NCBI RefSeq assembly: GCF_000202635.1
Contig: NC_015125.1
Span: 558,001-622,000 of the forward strand
From: Microbacterium testaceum StLB037
GTDB taxonomy: Bacteria; Actinomycetota; Actinomycetes; Actinomycetales; Microbacteriaceae
Direction: 5' to 3'
Length of the DNA stretch: 64,000 bases
The position numbers and the translations under genes are program-made. This document shows, in pieces, positions 11,106-19,054 of this stretch. The notes under the pieces were generated by a model, which was given only the letters and a program-made list of their open reading frames with translations, had not been told where the DNA came from and ran no database searches. The first letter of the stretch is position 1, and each line of letters starts with the position of its first letter.

Positions 11106-11150
11106 GCGCCCCGCGCCCCGCGCCCCGCGCCCCGCGCCCCGCGCCCCGCG
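11106..11150. repeat. Tandem 7-base repeat (GCGCCCC), 6.4 copies
   Basis: Six perfect consecutive GCGCCCC units plus three bases lie in the 216-base divergent gap between DUF3499 and the PF06262-like gene. The flanking bases contain degenerate versions of the same unit, so most of this gap is low-complexity GC. Such heptamer tracts can change length by slippage. This one sits just upstream of the -10 box at 11161. Confidence 0.85.
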
Positions 11151-11160
11151 AGCGCGACCG

Positions 11161-11166
11161 TAGGAT
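11161..11166 (+). promoter_or_regulatory. -10 box TAGGAT upstream of the PF06262-like gene
   Basis: TAGGAT fits TANNNT and is followed by GGGCGC and then ATG at 11173, the spacing seen at other leaderless starts in this window. The nearer in-frame ATG at 11165 overlaps this box, which casts doubt on it as the true start. Confidence 0.5.
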
Positions 11167-11608
11167 GGGCGCATGGTGCGGTCGACGAACCCGCGAAGCC
11201 CGGCCGGTCGCCCGCCCCTCCCGCCACGGGCGTCACGGGCGCGAGAACCGCAGCCCGGTCGTGCGCCCGCCGCTCCCCCCGATCGACACCCGGGTCGAGC
11301 GCTTCGACATCGCCGTCGGTGCCGCGGCGGAATTCCTCCGCTCCGCCTGGGCCGAACTGCGCGAGGTCTCGTTCGAGATCGGGATCATGCCCCCGGCGGC
11401 GACCGACGGAATCCCCCGCTGGACGGTGCTGCGCGAGGAGAAGCGCATCATCCTCTACCGCATCCCCATCGAACGCCTCGGCCACCCGCACCACGACGAC
11501 GACCTGCACCGCCGCATGATGATCGAGGGAGCCGTCTTCCGCGCGGCGGCGGAGTACCTCGACCGCGACCCCTGGGACCTCGGCCCGGAGCGCTTCCGCT
11601 ACTTCTGA
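11165..11608 (+). CDS. PF06262-like 'metallopeptidase family' protein, start uncertain (possible frameshift)
   Basis: This 147-residue frame contains the core of the actinobacterial 'metallopeptidase family protein' that accompanies DUF3499 and WhiB2 genes, from RHGRHGREN through RSPVVRPPLPPID to PWDLGPERFRYF. I see no HExxH zinc motif, so peptidase activity is doubtful. The open frame can begin at ATG 11165, but that codon overlaps a -10 box. The leaderless-type ATG at 11173 is in another frame and encodes MVRSTNPRSPAGRP, which looks like the expected N-terminus. Removing one C in the C-rich tract at about 11209-11220 would join the two frames. This may be a sequencing error or a real frameshift. 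Confidence 0.75.
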   Translation: MGAWCGRRTREARPVARPSRHGRHGRENRSPVVRPPLPPIDTRVERFDIAVGAAAEFLRSAWAELREVSFEIGIMPPAATDGIPRWTVLREEKRIILYRIPIERLGHPHHDDDLHRRMMIEGAVFRAAAEYLDRDPWDLGPERFRYF

Positions 11609-11654
11609 TCCGCGGCGCGGCGGAGCCGGCGCGCTCAGCGCTCGTCCCGTGCCC

Positions 11655-13052
11655 CTACGGCAGCACCGTCACCGCGGACTCGGCGGTGTCGGCCGGCCAC
11701 AGCGGGTACCCGGCGACGGCTCCGGTCGACGCGTAGGTGACCGCCGCCCGCACCGGGGTGCTCGGCTCGAGCGTGTACACCCCCGCGGCGACCGCGGTCG
11801 AGACGCCGCCCCCGTCCGGCACGGCGATGGTGAGCGGCGTACCGCCGTCGGCGGGCGTGAGCGTGACCGTGGCGTCTCCCGCGCCCCGATCGGAGCTGAG
11901 GACGAGCGCGGCACCGGCACCGGATGCCACCGCGACGGCGCTCGAAACCGCAATCTGCGGCGCGGGGCTGTACCAGGCGAAGTCCGCCCCCTGGCCGAAG
12001 CCGGTCGTCGACCAGACTCCGGCGACCACGGGCTGGTCGGCGGTGACGTCGACCGTGTACGCGCCGAGACCGACACCCGACAGGTCGAGCGAGGTGGGCT
12101 TCCCCGCCTCGAGGGGGACCTGGCGCGGCTCCCCGGGAGCGGCGGTGCCGACCGGGGTGAGGGTCACCGTCGCGGTGGCGGCGGCACCCGGGGCGAGCAG
12201 ACGAAGGACCGTCCCCGCATCGCTCCCGCCCGAGGTCAGGACCTGGACGCCCGGTATCACGACGTGCGTGTCGGCCTGCGCCGACGGGGCGACCTGGTCC
12301 ACTCCACCCGGCAGCAGGAGGCGGGTCAGACTCGCCTGGAGCGACGCGTGCACGGGGGCCCCGGTGGCCGTGACACGCACGACCGGGCTCTCCTCGCCGA
12401 GGAGAAGCCCCGCCAGCGGCACCACGCGCTGCTCGCCCGCGGGCACGACGATGTTGCTTCCGCCCGGAGGGGTCGACACCCCCTGCGCCCCGTAGACCGA
12501 CAGCTGGACCGTCGCGGGCACGTCGCCGGGGTTGCCGAGGACGACGAGGTCGTTCGCCCCGGTCGTCGTCGCGCCGGCCACGAGCCACGACTCCGCCAGC
12601 GGAGGGCGGCACGCGGATGCCGAGAACCCGATGAGATCTTCCGAGGTGGCCGTCGCCGACCCCGCGGCGGCGACCGGCACCGCCACGCCGTCGCGCGGCT
12701 GCGCGCGGAGCGCCGTGGCATTCCCCGATCCGTCGCCGGTCGATCCGGTCAGTGCACTCTCGACCGCGGCGCTGTCGGCCGGTCCGCTCACGATCGCCTG
12801 CGGCGCGGCCGCGCTGAGCGCTCCCGCCTGCTCGGCACTGCGACCGAGTGCGAGCAGCGGCCCGTCGCAGGCCAGCACGGTGTCGGAGGCCGCGGGCGTC
12901 GCCTCGATGCGGACCGGGGTGGCGGTGAGGGTCGGCCACGGCGCCGCGATGCCCGCCACCGTCCCCACGACGACGGCCGCGGCGACGACGGACCCGGCGA
13001 CCACGCGGGCGCTGGTCGTCGCCCAGCGGACGAGTCGGCGGTCGCTGCTCAT
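11655..13052 (-). CDS. DUF5719 family secreted or membrane-anchored protein
   Basis: This 465-residue protein has a hydrophobic segment at about residues 16-38 (an uncleaved anchor or signal) and a long exported part made of beta-rich, Ala/Thr/Val-rich repeats with segments such as VVVLGNPGDVPATV. DUF5719 is an actinobacterial family of unknown function almost always encoded next to the large GT2 membrane protein seen here. Its start overlaps the stop of that gene as ATGA and has a strong GGGAGGA ribosome site, so the two proteins are probably made together and may act together in the envelope. Confidence 0.85.
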   Translation of the reverse strand: MSSDRRLVRWATTSARVVAGSVVAAAVVVGTVAGIAAPWPTLTATPVRIEATPAASDTVLACDGPLLALGRSAEQAGALSAAAPQAIVSGPADSAAVESALTGSTGDGSGNATALRAQPRDGVAVPVAAAGSATATSEDLIGFSASACRPPLAESWLVAGATTTGANDLVVLGNPGDVPATVQLSVYGAQGVSTPPGGSNIVVPAGEQRVVPLAGLLLGEESPVVRVTATGAPVHASLQASLTRLLLPGGVDQVAPSAQADTHVVIPGVQVLTSGGSDAGTVLRLLAPGAAATATVTLTPVGTAAPGEPRQVPLEAGKPTSLDLSGVGLGAYTVDVTADQPVVAGVWSTTGFGQGADFAWYSPAPQIAVSSAVAVASGAGAALVLSSDRGAGDATVTLTPADGGTPLTIAVPDGGGVSTAVAAGVYTLEPSTPVRAAVTYASTGAVAGYPLWPADTAESAVTVLP

Positions 13053-15889
13053 CGGCTTCCTCCCGGGGTCGGGCCCACGATGCGGGGCGTGCGTCGCGCG
13101 ACGCGGCGCGAGGCGGTGGTGGGCACGGCCAGCAGGAGCGCGACGAGGAGGACCCCCAGCGACCCCAGCGTCACGAGGTTGCGCAGGTGCGCCTGGGTGT
13201 CGGTGAGCGGCTGTCGCGGCTGTACGTCCGCGGTCACGCGCCACAGGTCGCCGCGGGACGTGGTGCCGACGCCGTCGAGCGCGTCCCGCTGGTCGAGCGA
13301 GGTCGCCGCGGCCAGACGGGCACCGCGGATGACGTCGTTCTCACCCGCCGGGGCGGACTTGAGCAGGACGAACGCGATCCCCCGCTCCGCCAGGCGCGAC
13401 ACGACGTCGTCCGACGAGGGGGTGGTCAGATCCGCCGCGAGCGCGGCGAGGTCGCGATCGGCCGGCCGCGCCTCGGTCCGCGTGGCCTGGACGGTGCTCT
13501 GACCGCCCACGGTGGCGCTCCCGCCCCAGACGACGTCGACGCGCAGACCGTCGGCGCGGGGGTCCAGCACGATGGTCCCGATCGCGGTCGATCCGCGCCC
13601 CTCCGCCGCGACGAACGCGGGGAGGGTCGAGGTCGGTCCGTTCGTGAGCACCGACCGCGGATGGGCCTGGTCGAGGGATGCCGTGAGCGCCGGTCCCACC
13701 GCGACGACCAGCGCCACGAGGGTCACGAGGGCACCGATGGGCCGGAGGACGCGCACCCGTTCCCCGATCCCGGCATCCAGAGCCACCATCGCGCTTCCCA
13801 CGACACCGAGCCAGGCGAGGCTCAGGCCCGCGCCCGGCCACAGCGGAACGGGCGTGCCGTGGTCGAAGGACACGGACACCCCCACCGCGGCGAACGCCGT
13901 CGCGAGACCCACGGCCGCGATGATCAGCAGAGCGGATGCCGTCACCCACCGCGGCGTGAGGACCGCGAGCAGCGCCAGGACGGCCAGGGGGGCGATCAGC
14001 AGACCCACCCACCACACGGGTCCGTTCAGCACCGACGCCCACCCGCCGGGGTCGGAGCTCGGGAATCCCGCGGCGAGGAGCGCTCGGCCGAGCGGGTCGG
14101 CCGTCACCTCGTCGCCGGCGTACGGCACCCCGGGGTCGGCGAGCAGGCCCCACGGGTTCCCGGTGCGCACCTGGGTCCACACGAGCGGCGCGAAGACGAC
14201 GATCGACGGCACGACGAGCCACACCACGCGGGCCACTCCGCGTCCGGCCACGAGGGCGACCACGACGAGCGCCGCCGACCACAGCACGACGGCCGCCGGG
14301 GCGAGAGAGGGAGCGCAGGCGAGCACGAGCACGAGGAGAACGGATGCCGCCCCCGCCGGCGCCCAGGCCCGGTGCGCGACGCTCGCGGCGTAGAAGAGCC
14401 ACGGCAGCAGAAGGTGGGCGAGGAGGGCGGCGGGTCGGCCCTCGACGAGAGCGGCGAGGAAGGTCGGCGCGAGCGCCCAGGCGACGGCCGCGACGATGCG
14501 CAGCAGCGGCGACTCGGTCACCCGGGTCGCGGCGAACCACCCGCCCAGGACGGCGAGCGGGAGGGCGAGCACCCAGAGCACGACGAGGGCGCGCGACGGG
14601 TCCCCGGGCGACAGGGTGCCGATGAAGGCGATGATCGCCGAGAACGGATCGGCGGGGCCGATGGCATCCAGTCCCAGGGGACGCGCGCCCCACGCCGCGT
14701 CCTGCCACAGCTGGGCGACCGTCGCGCGCAGCGGCGCGAGGGCGCCGCCACCCAGCACTGGCCAGGCCAGCAGCGGGAAGAACAGCGCCGCCGACACGGC
14801 GAGCGCGCCGAGCACGGCCCACGCCCCTCCGCCGACGAAGAACTGCAGCTCGGAGCGGACGGGCGCGTCCACGACGGCGCCGTCTCCCTCCCACCGCAGC
14901 CGCATCTCGGCACGCGAGACGCGCAGCGGCGCGATGCGCGACCACCCGACGGCGCGCACGGCACGGATCCGGCGTCGCGCGCGCGCGACAGCGGCGACAC
15001 GGGCCATGACGAGGATCGTCGCGCCCCATTCGGGAAGGACGCGGTACGGCACCTTGCCGACGAGGTGGACGATCGTGCGCCACAGCGCCAGCGGGAGCAG
15101 CGACAGCCAGTGCAGCGGGACGGCTGCCGCCGGGGCGTACGCGAGGCGCCGGTGCAACTGCGCGGTGCGCTCGGCGAAGGCGCGGCGCCGCGCGCGACGG
15201 CGGCCGCGAGCCATCGCCGCGACACCGTCGCCGGCGACCGCGACACGGGCGGCGGGGACCAGCGACACCCGGTCGCCGGCCAGACGCGCGCGCACCCCGA
15301 GGTCCACGCCCTCGTCCGCACCGCCGAGGGCGGGATCGAGACCGCCGAGCGCGGTCCAGGACTCACGACGGATCAGCAGGCCTCGCACGTCCGCGCCGAG
15401 AACGTCGGCATCGCCGTCGTGCTGCCCCTGGTCGAACTCCCCGGCCGCGAGTTCGACCGTGCGACCGTAGCGGTTGAGGCTGATGCCGAGGGAGACGATC
15501 TCCTCGGGCTCGTCCCAGCGGACGAGCTTGGGCGCCGCCACCGCGAGCGACGGGGAGAGCTCGAGCGCTCCGGCGAGCCGGACGAGAGCGTCGGGCTCGG
15601 GGGCGGTGTCCTGGGCGAGCAGCCAGACCGCGTCCCCCGTGAGTCGGGGGGTCGCCAGCGCCGTCGCGGCGGCGAAGGGCGTTCCGGCCGAGGCCGTGAT
15701 GACGCCCTCCGCACCGGATGAGGCGGCCAGCTGCGTCAGCGCCGGGTCGGCTCCGCACAGGACGATGGTCAGAGCGTCGACGGGGCGGCTCTGCGCGGCG
15801 ATCGCCGCGAGGGTGCGGGTCAGATGGTGCGCGGCAGGAGTCCGTCCCTCGGGGCGGACGACGAGGATGGCGTGAACACGGGCGGGCAT
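13049..15889 (-). CDS. Large multi-membrane-span family 2 glycosyltransferase
   Basis: This 946-residue protein has an N-terminal GT2-like domain (about residues 1-260; ILVVRPEGRTP at the start, GADVRGLLIRRESW and GGLDPALGG in the acceptor half). A long series of hydrophobic helices from about residue 355 follows, then an extracytoplasmic region and a final helix near the C-terminus. The architecture suggests an envelope glycosyltransferase using a lipid-linked or exported acceptor; the substrate is unknown. It is first in a pair with DUF5719 and lies next to whiB, a conserved actinobacterial order. The ATG at 15887-15889 is preceded by TAGGCT 9 bases upstream. Confidence 0.87.
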   Translation of the reverse strand: MPARVHAILVVRPEGRTPAAHHLTRTLAAIAAQSRPVDALTIVLCGADPALTQLAASSGAEGVITASAGTPFAAATALATPRLTGDAVWLLAQDTAPEPDALVRLAGALELSPSLAVAAPKLVRWDEPEEIVSLGISLNRYGRTVELAAGEFDQGQHDGDADVLGADVRGLLIRRESWTALGGLDPALGGADEGVDLGVRARLAGDRVSLVPAARVAVAGDGVAAMARGRRRARRRAFAERTAQLHRRLAYAPAAAVPLHWLSLLPLALWRTIVHLVGKVPYRVLPEWGATILVMARVAAVARARRRIRAVRAVGWSRIAPLRVSRAEMRLRWEGDGAVVDAPVRSELQFFVGGGAWAVLGALAVSAALFFPLLAWPVLGGGALAPLRATVAQLWQDAAWGARPLGLDAIGPADPFSAIIAFIGTLSPGDPSRALVVLWVLALPLAVLGGWFAATRVTESPLLRIVAAVAWALAPTFLAALVEGRPAALLAHLLLPWLFYAASVAHRAWAPAGAASVLLVLVLACAPSLAPAAVVLWSAALVVVALVAGRGVARVVWLVVPSIVVFAPLVWTQVRTGNPWGLLADPGVPYAGDEVTADPLGRALLAAGFPSSDPGGWASVLNGPVWWVGLLIAPLAVLALLAVLTPRWVTASALLIIAAVGLATAFAAVGVSVSFDHGTPVPLWPGAGLSLAWLGVVGSAMVALDAGIGERVRVLRPIGALVTLVALVVAVGPALTASLDQAHPRSVLTNGPTSTLPAFVAAEGRGSTAIGTIVLDPRADGLRVDVVWGGSATVGGQSTVQATRTEARPADRDLAALAADLTTPSSDDVVSRLAERGIAFVLLKSAPAGENDVIRGARLAAATSLDQRDALDGVGTTSRGDLWRVTADVQPRQPLTDTQAHLRNLVTLGSLGVLLVALLLAVPTTASRRVARRTPRIVGPTPGGSR

Positions 15890-15972
15890 GGCGCAGTCAG
15901 CCTAAGCGCGCTCCTCGCGGTTCGCGGACGCCGCGCCGTGCGGAGGAGGATCGCTCAGGGACGATCCGGAGG

Positions 15973-16293
15973 TCAGGCGCGACGCTTCAGCTTGCGGCGC
16001 TCGCGCTCGCTGAGACCGCCCCAGATGCCGAAGCGCTCGTCGTTCTGGAGGGCGTATTCGAGGCACTCGGACTTGACGTCGCACGAGGTGCAGATCCGCT
16101 TCGCGTCGCGCGTGGATCCGCCCTTTTCGGGGAAGAACGCCTCGGGGTCGGTCTGCGCGCAGAGCGCGTCGGTCTGCCACGCGAGCGTGTTCTCTTCGAC
16201 AGCGTCGATGTCACGACGGACACCGGGAACACCGAGGTCGACCGGATCGACGAACCAGTTGTCCGGAACACCGGACCGGTACTGCGACGTCAT
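15973..16293 (-). CDS. whiB: WhiB2/WhmD-type iron-sulfur transcription regulator
   Basis: This 106-residue WhiB-family protein has the four cluster cysteines at C45, C68, C71 and C77 (CxxC in CTSC), the GIWGG turn at 89-93 and a basic C-terminal tail (ERRKLKRR) for DNA contact. Wbl proteins bind a 4Fe-4S cluster and the housekeeping sigma factor. The neighbours (DUF3499, PF06262-like gene, large GT2, manA) match the whiB2 (whmD) locus, whose product is linked to septation and cell division in mycobacteria. The start has GGAGG six bases upstream, and a strong promoter lies about 45 bases further up. Confidence 0.93.
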   Translation of the reverse strand: MTSQYRSGVPDNWFVDPVDLGVPGVRRDIDAVEENTLAWQTDALCAQTDPEAFFPEKGGSTRDAKRICTSCDVKSECLEYALQNDERFGIWGGLSERERRKLKRRA

Positions 16294-16343
16294 GTCGTCC
16301 TCCGCCTCACTCGAGCCCCCGCACGCGTTTTCGCGTACGAGTA

Positions 16344-16372
16344 ATTACACCCGTGTCATTCGGATTGGTCAA
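16344..16372 (-). promoter_or_regulatory. Sigma-A-type promoter of whiB
   Basis: On the reverse strand TTGACC (16367-16372) and TGTAAT (16344-16349) are separated by exactly 17 bases, the best consensus promoter in the window. It predicts a leader of about 45 bases ending in the GGAGG ribosome site of whiB. An AT-rich patch surrounds the -10 box. Confidence 0.8.
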
Positions 16373-16398
16373 GTCGCGGATCGTAAACCCTCAAGGCA

Positions 16399-16416
16399 CG
16401 GGTGAACCTTCACCCG
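16399..16416 (-). terminator. Hairpin downstream of manA
   Basis: CGGGTGAA at 16399-16406 and TTCACCCG at 16409-16416 are perfectly complementary and flanked by further G/C pairing, 20 bases after the manA stop. On the reverse strand a TTGAGGGTTT stretch follows. It probably ends manA transcription before the whiB promoter. The very short loop would open by one or two pairs. Confidence 0.5.
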
Positions 16417-16436
16417 GGCCGTCGGCGTGTCGCGGG

Positions 16437-17591
16437 TCACTCCCCCGGCATGGCCACGAAGACCTCGCCGCCGCTCACGGTGAGAGGGCCTTCGTCGGCG
16501 GTGGCGAGCGCCGCCTGCCCGGGAGCGAGCCGCAGGCTGGTCCCCGACGCGCCCGTCACGGTGGCTTCGCCCGCGACGCCCACGGCGATCGAGACACCGC
16601 GCAGGTCGACGTGCGCCGGCTCCGTCGAGGTCGCGACGTGCGCGAGGGCGAAGTCCGCGATGCCCGGCGCGAACAGCTCGACCCCGTCCCCGTCCGCCCG
16701 CGGGGCGAGCAGAGGCGGCGCGGCCGGGCGGAAGTCGACCAGGCCCAGCAGCTCGGGAACGTCGATGTGCTTGGGCGTCAGACCGCCGCGCAGCACGTTG
16801 TCGCTGGCGGCCATGATCTCGACGCCGAGCCCCGCCACGTACGCGTGCAGCACCCCGGCGGGCACGAAGATCGCCTCGCCGCGGCGCAGCTCGACGAGGT
16901 TCATCAGCAGAGCCACCACGATGCCCGGGTCGCCCGGGTACTCCTCGCGCAGGTGACGGACGAGGGCCGCCTCCGCGGCGAAATCCGGGGAGGACACGGA
17001 TGCCGCACCCTCGACGATCTGCTCGATCTCCGCCGTCGTCGCCTCCGCCAGCGCCCAGCCGATCGCGTCGCGCAGGGCCGAAGCCGGCTCGGCGGCGGCG
17101 AGTCGTTCGCGCAGCGCGGTCACGCCCGCGGCCTCCCCCAGGCCGGCGACGAGCCGCCGCGTCTGGTCGAGGTCACGCAGCCCCGCCAGCGCGGTGAAGG
17201 TCTCGCTGAGGGCGACGATCACCTCGGGCTTGTGGTTGTCGTCCTTGTAGTTTCGCGAGCCCGCGTCGCGAGGGACGCCTTCGGCCTCCTCGTCCGCGAA
17301 CCCCCGGGCCGCCTGCTCCTTCGAGGGGTGCACCTGGATCGACAGCGGGGAGCCGGCCGCGAGCAGCTTCAGGAGGTACGGCAGGCGCGCGGGCGCACCG
17401 TCCACCCCGGGGAGCCACTCGTCGAGCGTGCGCTCCGACCCGTCGAGGACCCGCGCGGGGGAACCGGGGTGATCGCCGAACCACACCTCGGCCTCGGGGG
17501 CGCCCGTGGGAACGCGCCCCTCGAGCTCGGCGAGAAGGGTCGGGCTTCCCCAGGCGTAATCCCGGGGCGTGTTCGAGAGGGCAACCAGCAC
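16437..17591 (-). CDS. manA: Mannose-6-phosphate isomerase, class I
   Basis: This 384-residue zinc enzyme interconverts fructose 6-phosphate and mannose 6-phosphate, feeding GDP-mannose synthesis. The class I signature QVHPSKEQA carries the Gln and His zinc ligands, and IFVPAGVLHAY carries the third histidine. ManA is often close to whiB2 in actinobacteria. No phosphomannomutase is visible in the window. The GTG start at 17589-17591 precedes the typical N-terminus LVALSNTPRDYAWGS and has TAGGCT 7 bases upstream, indicating leaderless expression. The gene is divergent from the O-antigen ligase pair. Confidence 0.94.
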   Translation of the reverse strand: MLVALSNTPRDYAWGSPTLLAELEGRVPTGAPEAEVWFGDHPGSPARVLDGSERTLDEWLPGVDGAPARLPYLLKLLAAGSPLSIQVHPSKEQAARGFADEEAEGVPRDAGSRNYKDDNHKPEVIVALSETFTALAGLRDLDQTRRLVAGLGEAAGVTALRERLAAAEPASALRDAIGWALAEATTAEIEQIVEGAASVSSPDFAAEAALVRHLREEYPGDPGIVVALLMNLVELRRGEAIFVPAGVLHAYVAGLGVEIMAASDNVLRGGLTPKHIDVPELLGLVDFRPAAPPLLAPRADGDGVELFAPGIADFALAHVATSTEPAHVDLRGVSIAVGVAGEATVTGASGTSLRLAPGQAALATADEGPLTVSGGEVFVAMPGE

Positions 17592-17598
17592 GGGCGAA

Positions 17599-17604
17599 AG
17601 CCTA
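17599..17604 (-). promoter_or_regulatory. -10 box of manA (leaderless)
   Basis: On the reverse strand this is TAGGCT, 7 bases before the manA GTG. The divergent gene at 17654 has its own TAGCCT at 17639-17644, 9 bases before its ATG. Confidence 0.5.
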
Positions 17605-17653
17605 GCGTTCCGGCCCGTCGCCCTCCGGACCCGGACGGTAGCCTGATTCCACC

Positions 17654-19054
17654 ATGGCCATGTACACGAACCACCCGGTCTCGGCGCCGCCCTCGGCTCC
17701 CGTGCGCGAGACCACCGGGCACCTGCTCCTGCGCGCGTGGTGCGTGTTCGTGATCGCGCTCGCCCTGGGCGGCGTCGGCCTCGTCAACGCGGTCGGTCCG
17801 ACGGTCAGCACCGTGATCGTCGTCGCGACGGCGGTGGTCTCGGGGGTCGTCTGGGCCGTGGTGCGCCCGCCCGTGGCCTGGCGTCGTCTGCCGTGGCTCG
17901 CCTTCGGCTACGTGGGGTGGGCGTTCCTCTCCCTTCTGTGGAGCGCCTGGCCGGCGGCATCCGTCCTCACGCTTCTCCTCCTGGGCATCACGACGTTCCA
18001 GGGGTTGTTCGTCGGGGCGGTCCTCACGTGGCGCGACGTCGTGCGCGCCGTGGCGTCGGCGGCGAAGTGGATCGTCGGCCTCTCGCTGCTGTTCGAGCTC
18101 GCGGTGTCGGTATTCGTCCGCGGGCCGATCCTGCCCGGCTTCGTGCTCCCGACCTCGCGCATGGATCCGATCGTGTACTGGTCGCGCGACAACCTCTTCG
18201 ACGGGGGACGCATCCAGGGCGTCTTCGGAAACGCCAACCTCCTGGCATCCGTCATGCTCGTGGCCATCATCGTGTTCGCGATCCGGTTCGCCGCCGGCGC
18301 CCCCCGACGCCTCTGGTTGCTCGGGTGGATCGCGGTCGCGGCGTTCCTGTTCGTCCGCGCGGGGTCGGCCACCGCCGTGATCTCCGCGGCGTTCGTCGCC
18401 CTCGTGCTGGGGACGGTCCTGGTGATGCGCACCGCGAGCCGTCCCGGCGAGCGGACACGGTGGTACGCGCTGTACGCCGTCATCGGCCTGGGGGGCGCGG
18501 CCGCGCTGTGGTTCGGGCGCGACGCGATCTTCGGCCTGCTCGGTCGAGGCGCCGACCTCACCGGACGCGAGGGGATCTGGGCGGACGTGCTCGCCCGTGC
18601 GGCGGAGCGCCCGTTCACCGGTTGGGGCTTCTCGACACCGTGGATCGCCTCGGAGCCGCTCATCGACGGGTGGATCGTCGACCACGGCCAGACCGTCGTC
18701 CAGGCGCACAGCGTGTGGATCGACGTCTTCTTCCAGCTCGGTGGCGTCGGAGTCCTGCTGTTCGTCCTGGTGTACCTCGCCTACCTCTGGCGCTCCTGGT
18801 TCTTCGCGGTCGACCGGCCGCGCTGGGATCTCCGCGCCGATCGCCCGTACTCGCCGCTGACTCTCCTGCCCACCCTCATCGGCGCGCTGCTCGTGGTCCA
18901 GGGACTCACCGAGTCGGGTCCGCTGCTGCTGTGGGGCTGGATGTTCGTCGTCCTGTTCGGCGCGAAGATCAAGCAGGCCCCGCTCGTCGGGGTCGGCCCC
19001 GCCGAGCAGAGCATCGCGATCGAGCGCGGCGAACCGCAGAGCGCCGGATCGTGA
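17654..19054 (+). CDS. O-antigen ligase family membrane protein (first of a tandem pair)
   Basis: This 466-residue protein has about ten or more hydrophobic helices and the Wzy_C/WaaL-type periplasmic-loop signature RPFTGWGFSTPW, with nearby Arg residues (LTGREGIWADV). The family contains polymer ligases and Wzy polymerases that move undecaprenyl-linked glycans on the outer face of the membrane. Here a polymerase or ligase for a cell-wall glycan is likely. The stop overlaps the GTG of a second family member. ATG codons at 17654 and 17660 are both possible starts; a TAGCCT box lies 9 bases before the first. Confidence 0.82.
   Translation: MAMYTNHPVSAPPSAPVRETTGHLLLRAWCVFVIALALGGVGLVNAVGPTVSTVIVVATAVVSGVVWAVVRPPVAWRRLPWLAFGYVGWAFLSLLWSAWPAASVLTLLLLGITTFQGLFVGAVLTWRDVVRAVASAAKWIVGLSLLFELAVSVFVRGPILPGFVLPTSRMDPIVYWSRDNLFDGGRIQGVFGNANLLASVMLVAIIVFAIRFAAGAPRRLWLLGWIAVAAFLFVRAGSATAVISAAFVALVLGTVLVMRTASRPGERTRWYALYAVIGLGGAAALWFGRDAIFGLLGRGADLTGREGIWADVLARAAERPFTGWGFSTPWIASEPLIDGWIVDHGQTVVQAHSVWIDVFFQLGGVGVLLFVLVYLAYLWRSWFFAVDRPRWDLRADRPYSPLTLLPTLIGALLVVQGLTESGPLLLWGWMFVVLFGAKIKQAPLVGVGPAEQSIAIERGEPQSAGS

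Noticed and set aside
11106..11150. The heptamer tract as a CRISPR or origin iteron array
   Set aside because: Units are contiguous without spacers and purely GC. No DnaA-box-like or AT-rich region adjoins.
13187..15721. A long forward-strand open frame opposite the large GT2 gene
   Set aside because: It is a charged, Arg/Glu/His-rich shadow of the reverse-strand gene, whose GT2 and membrane features are convincing.
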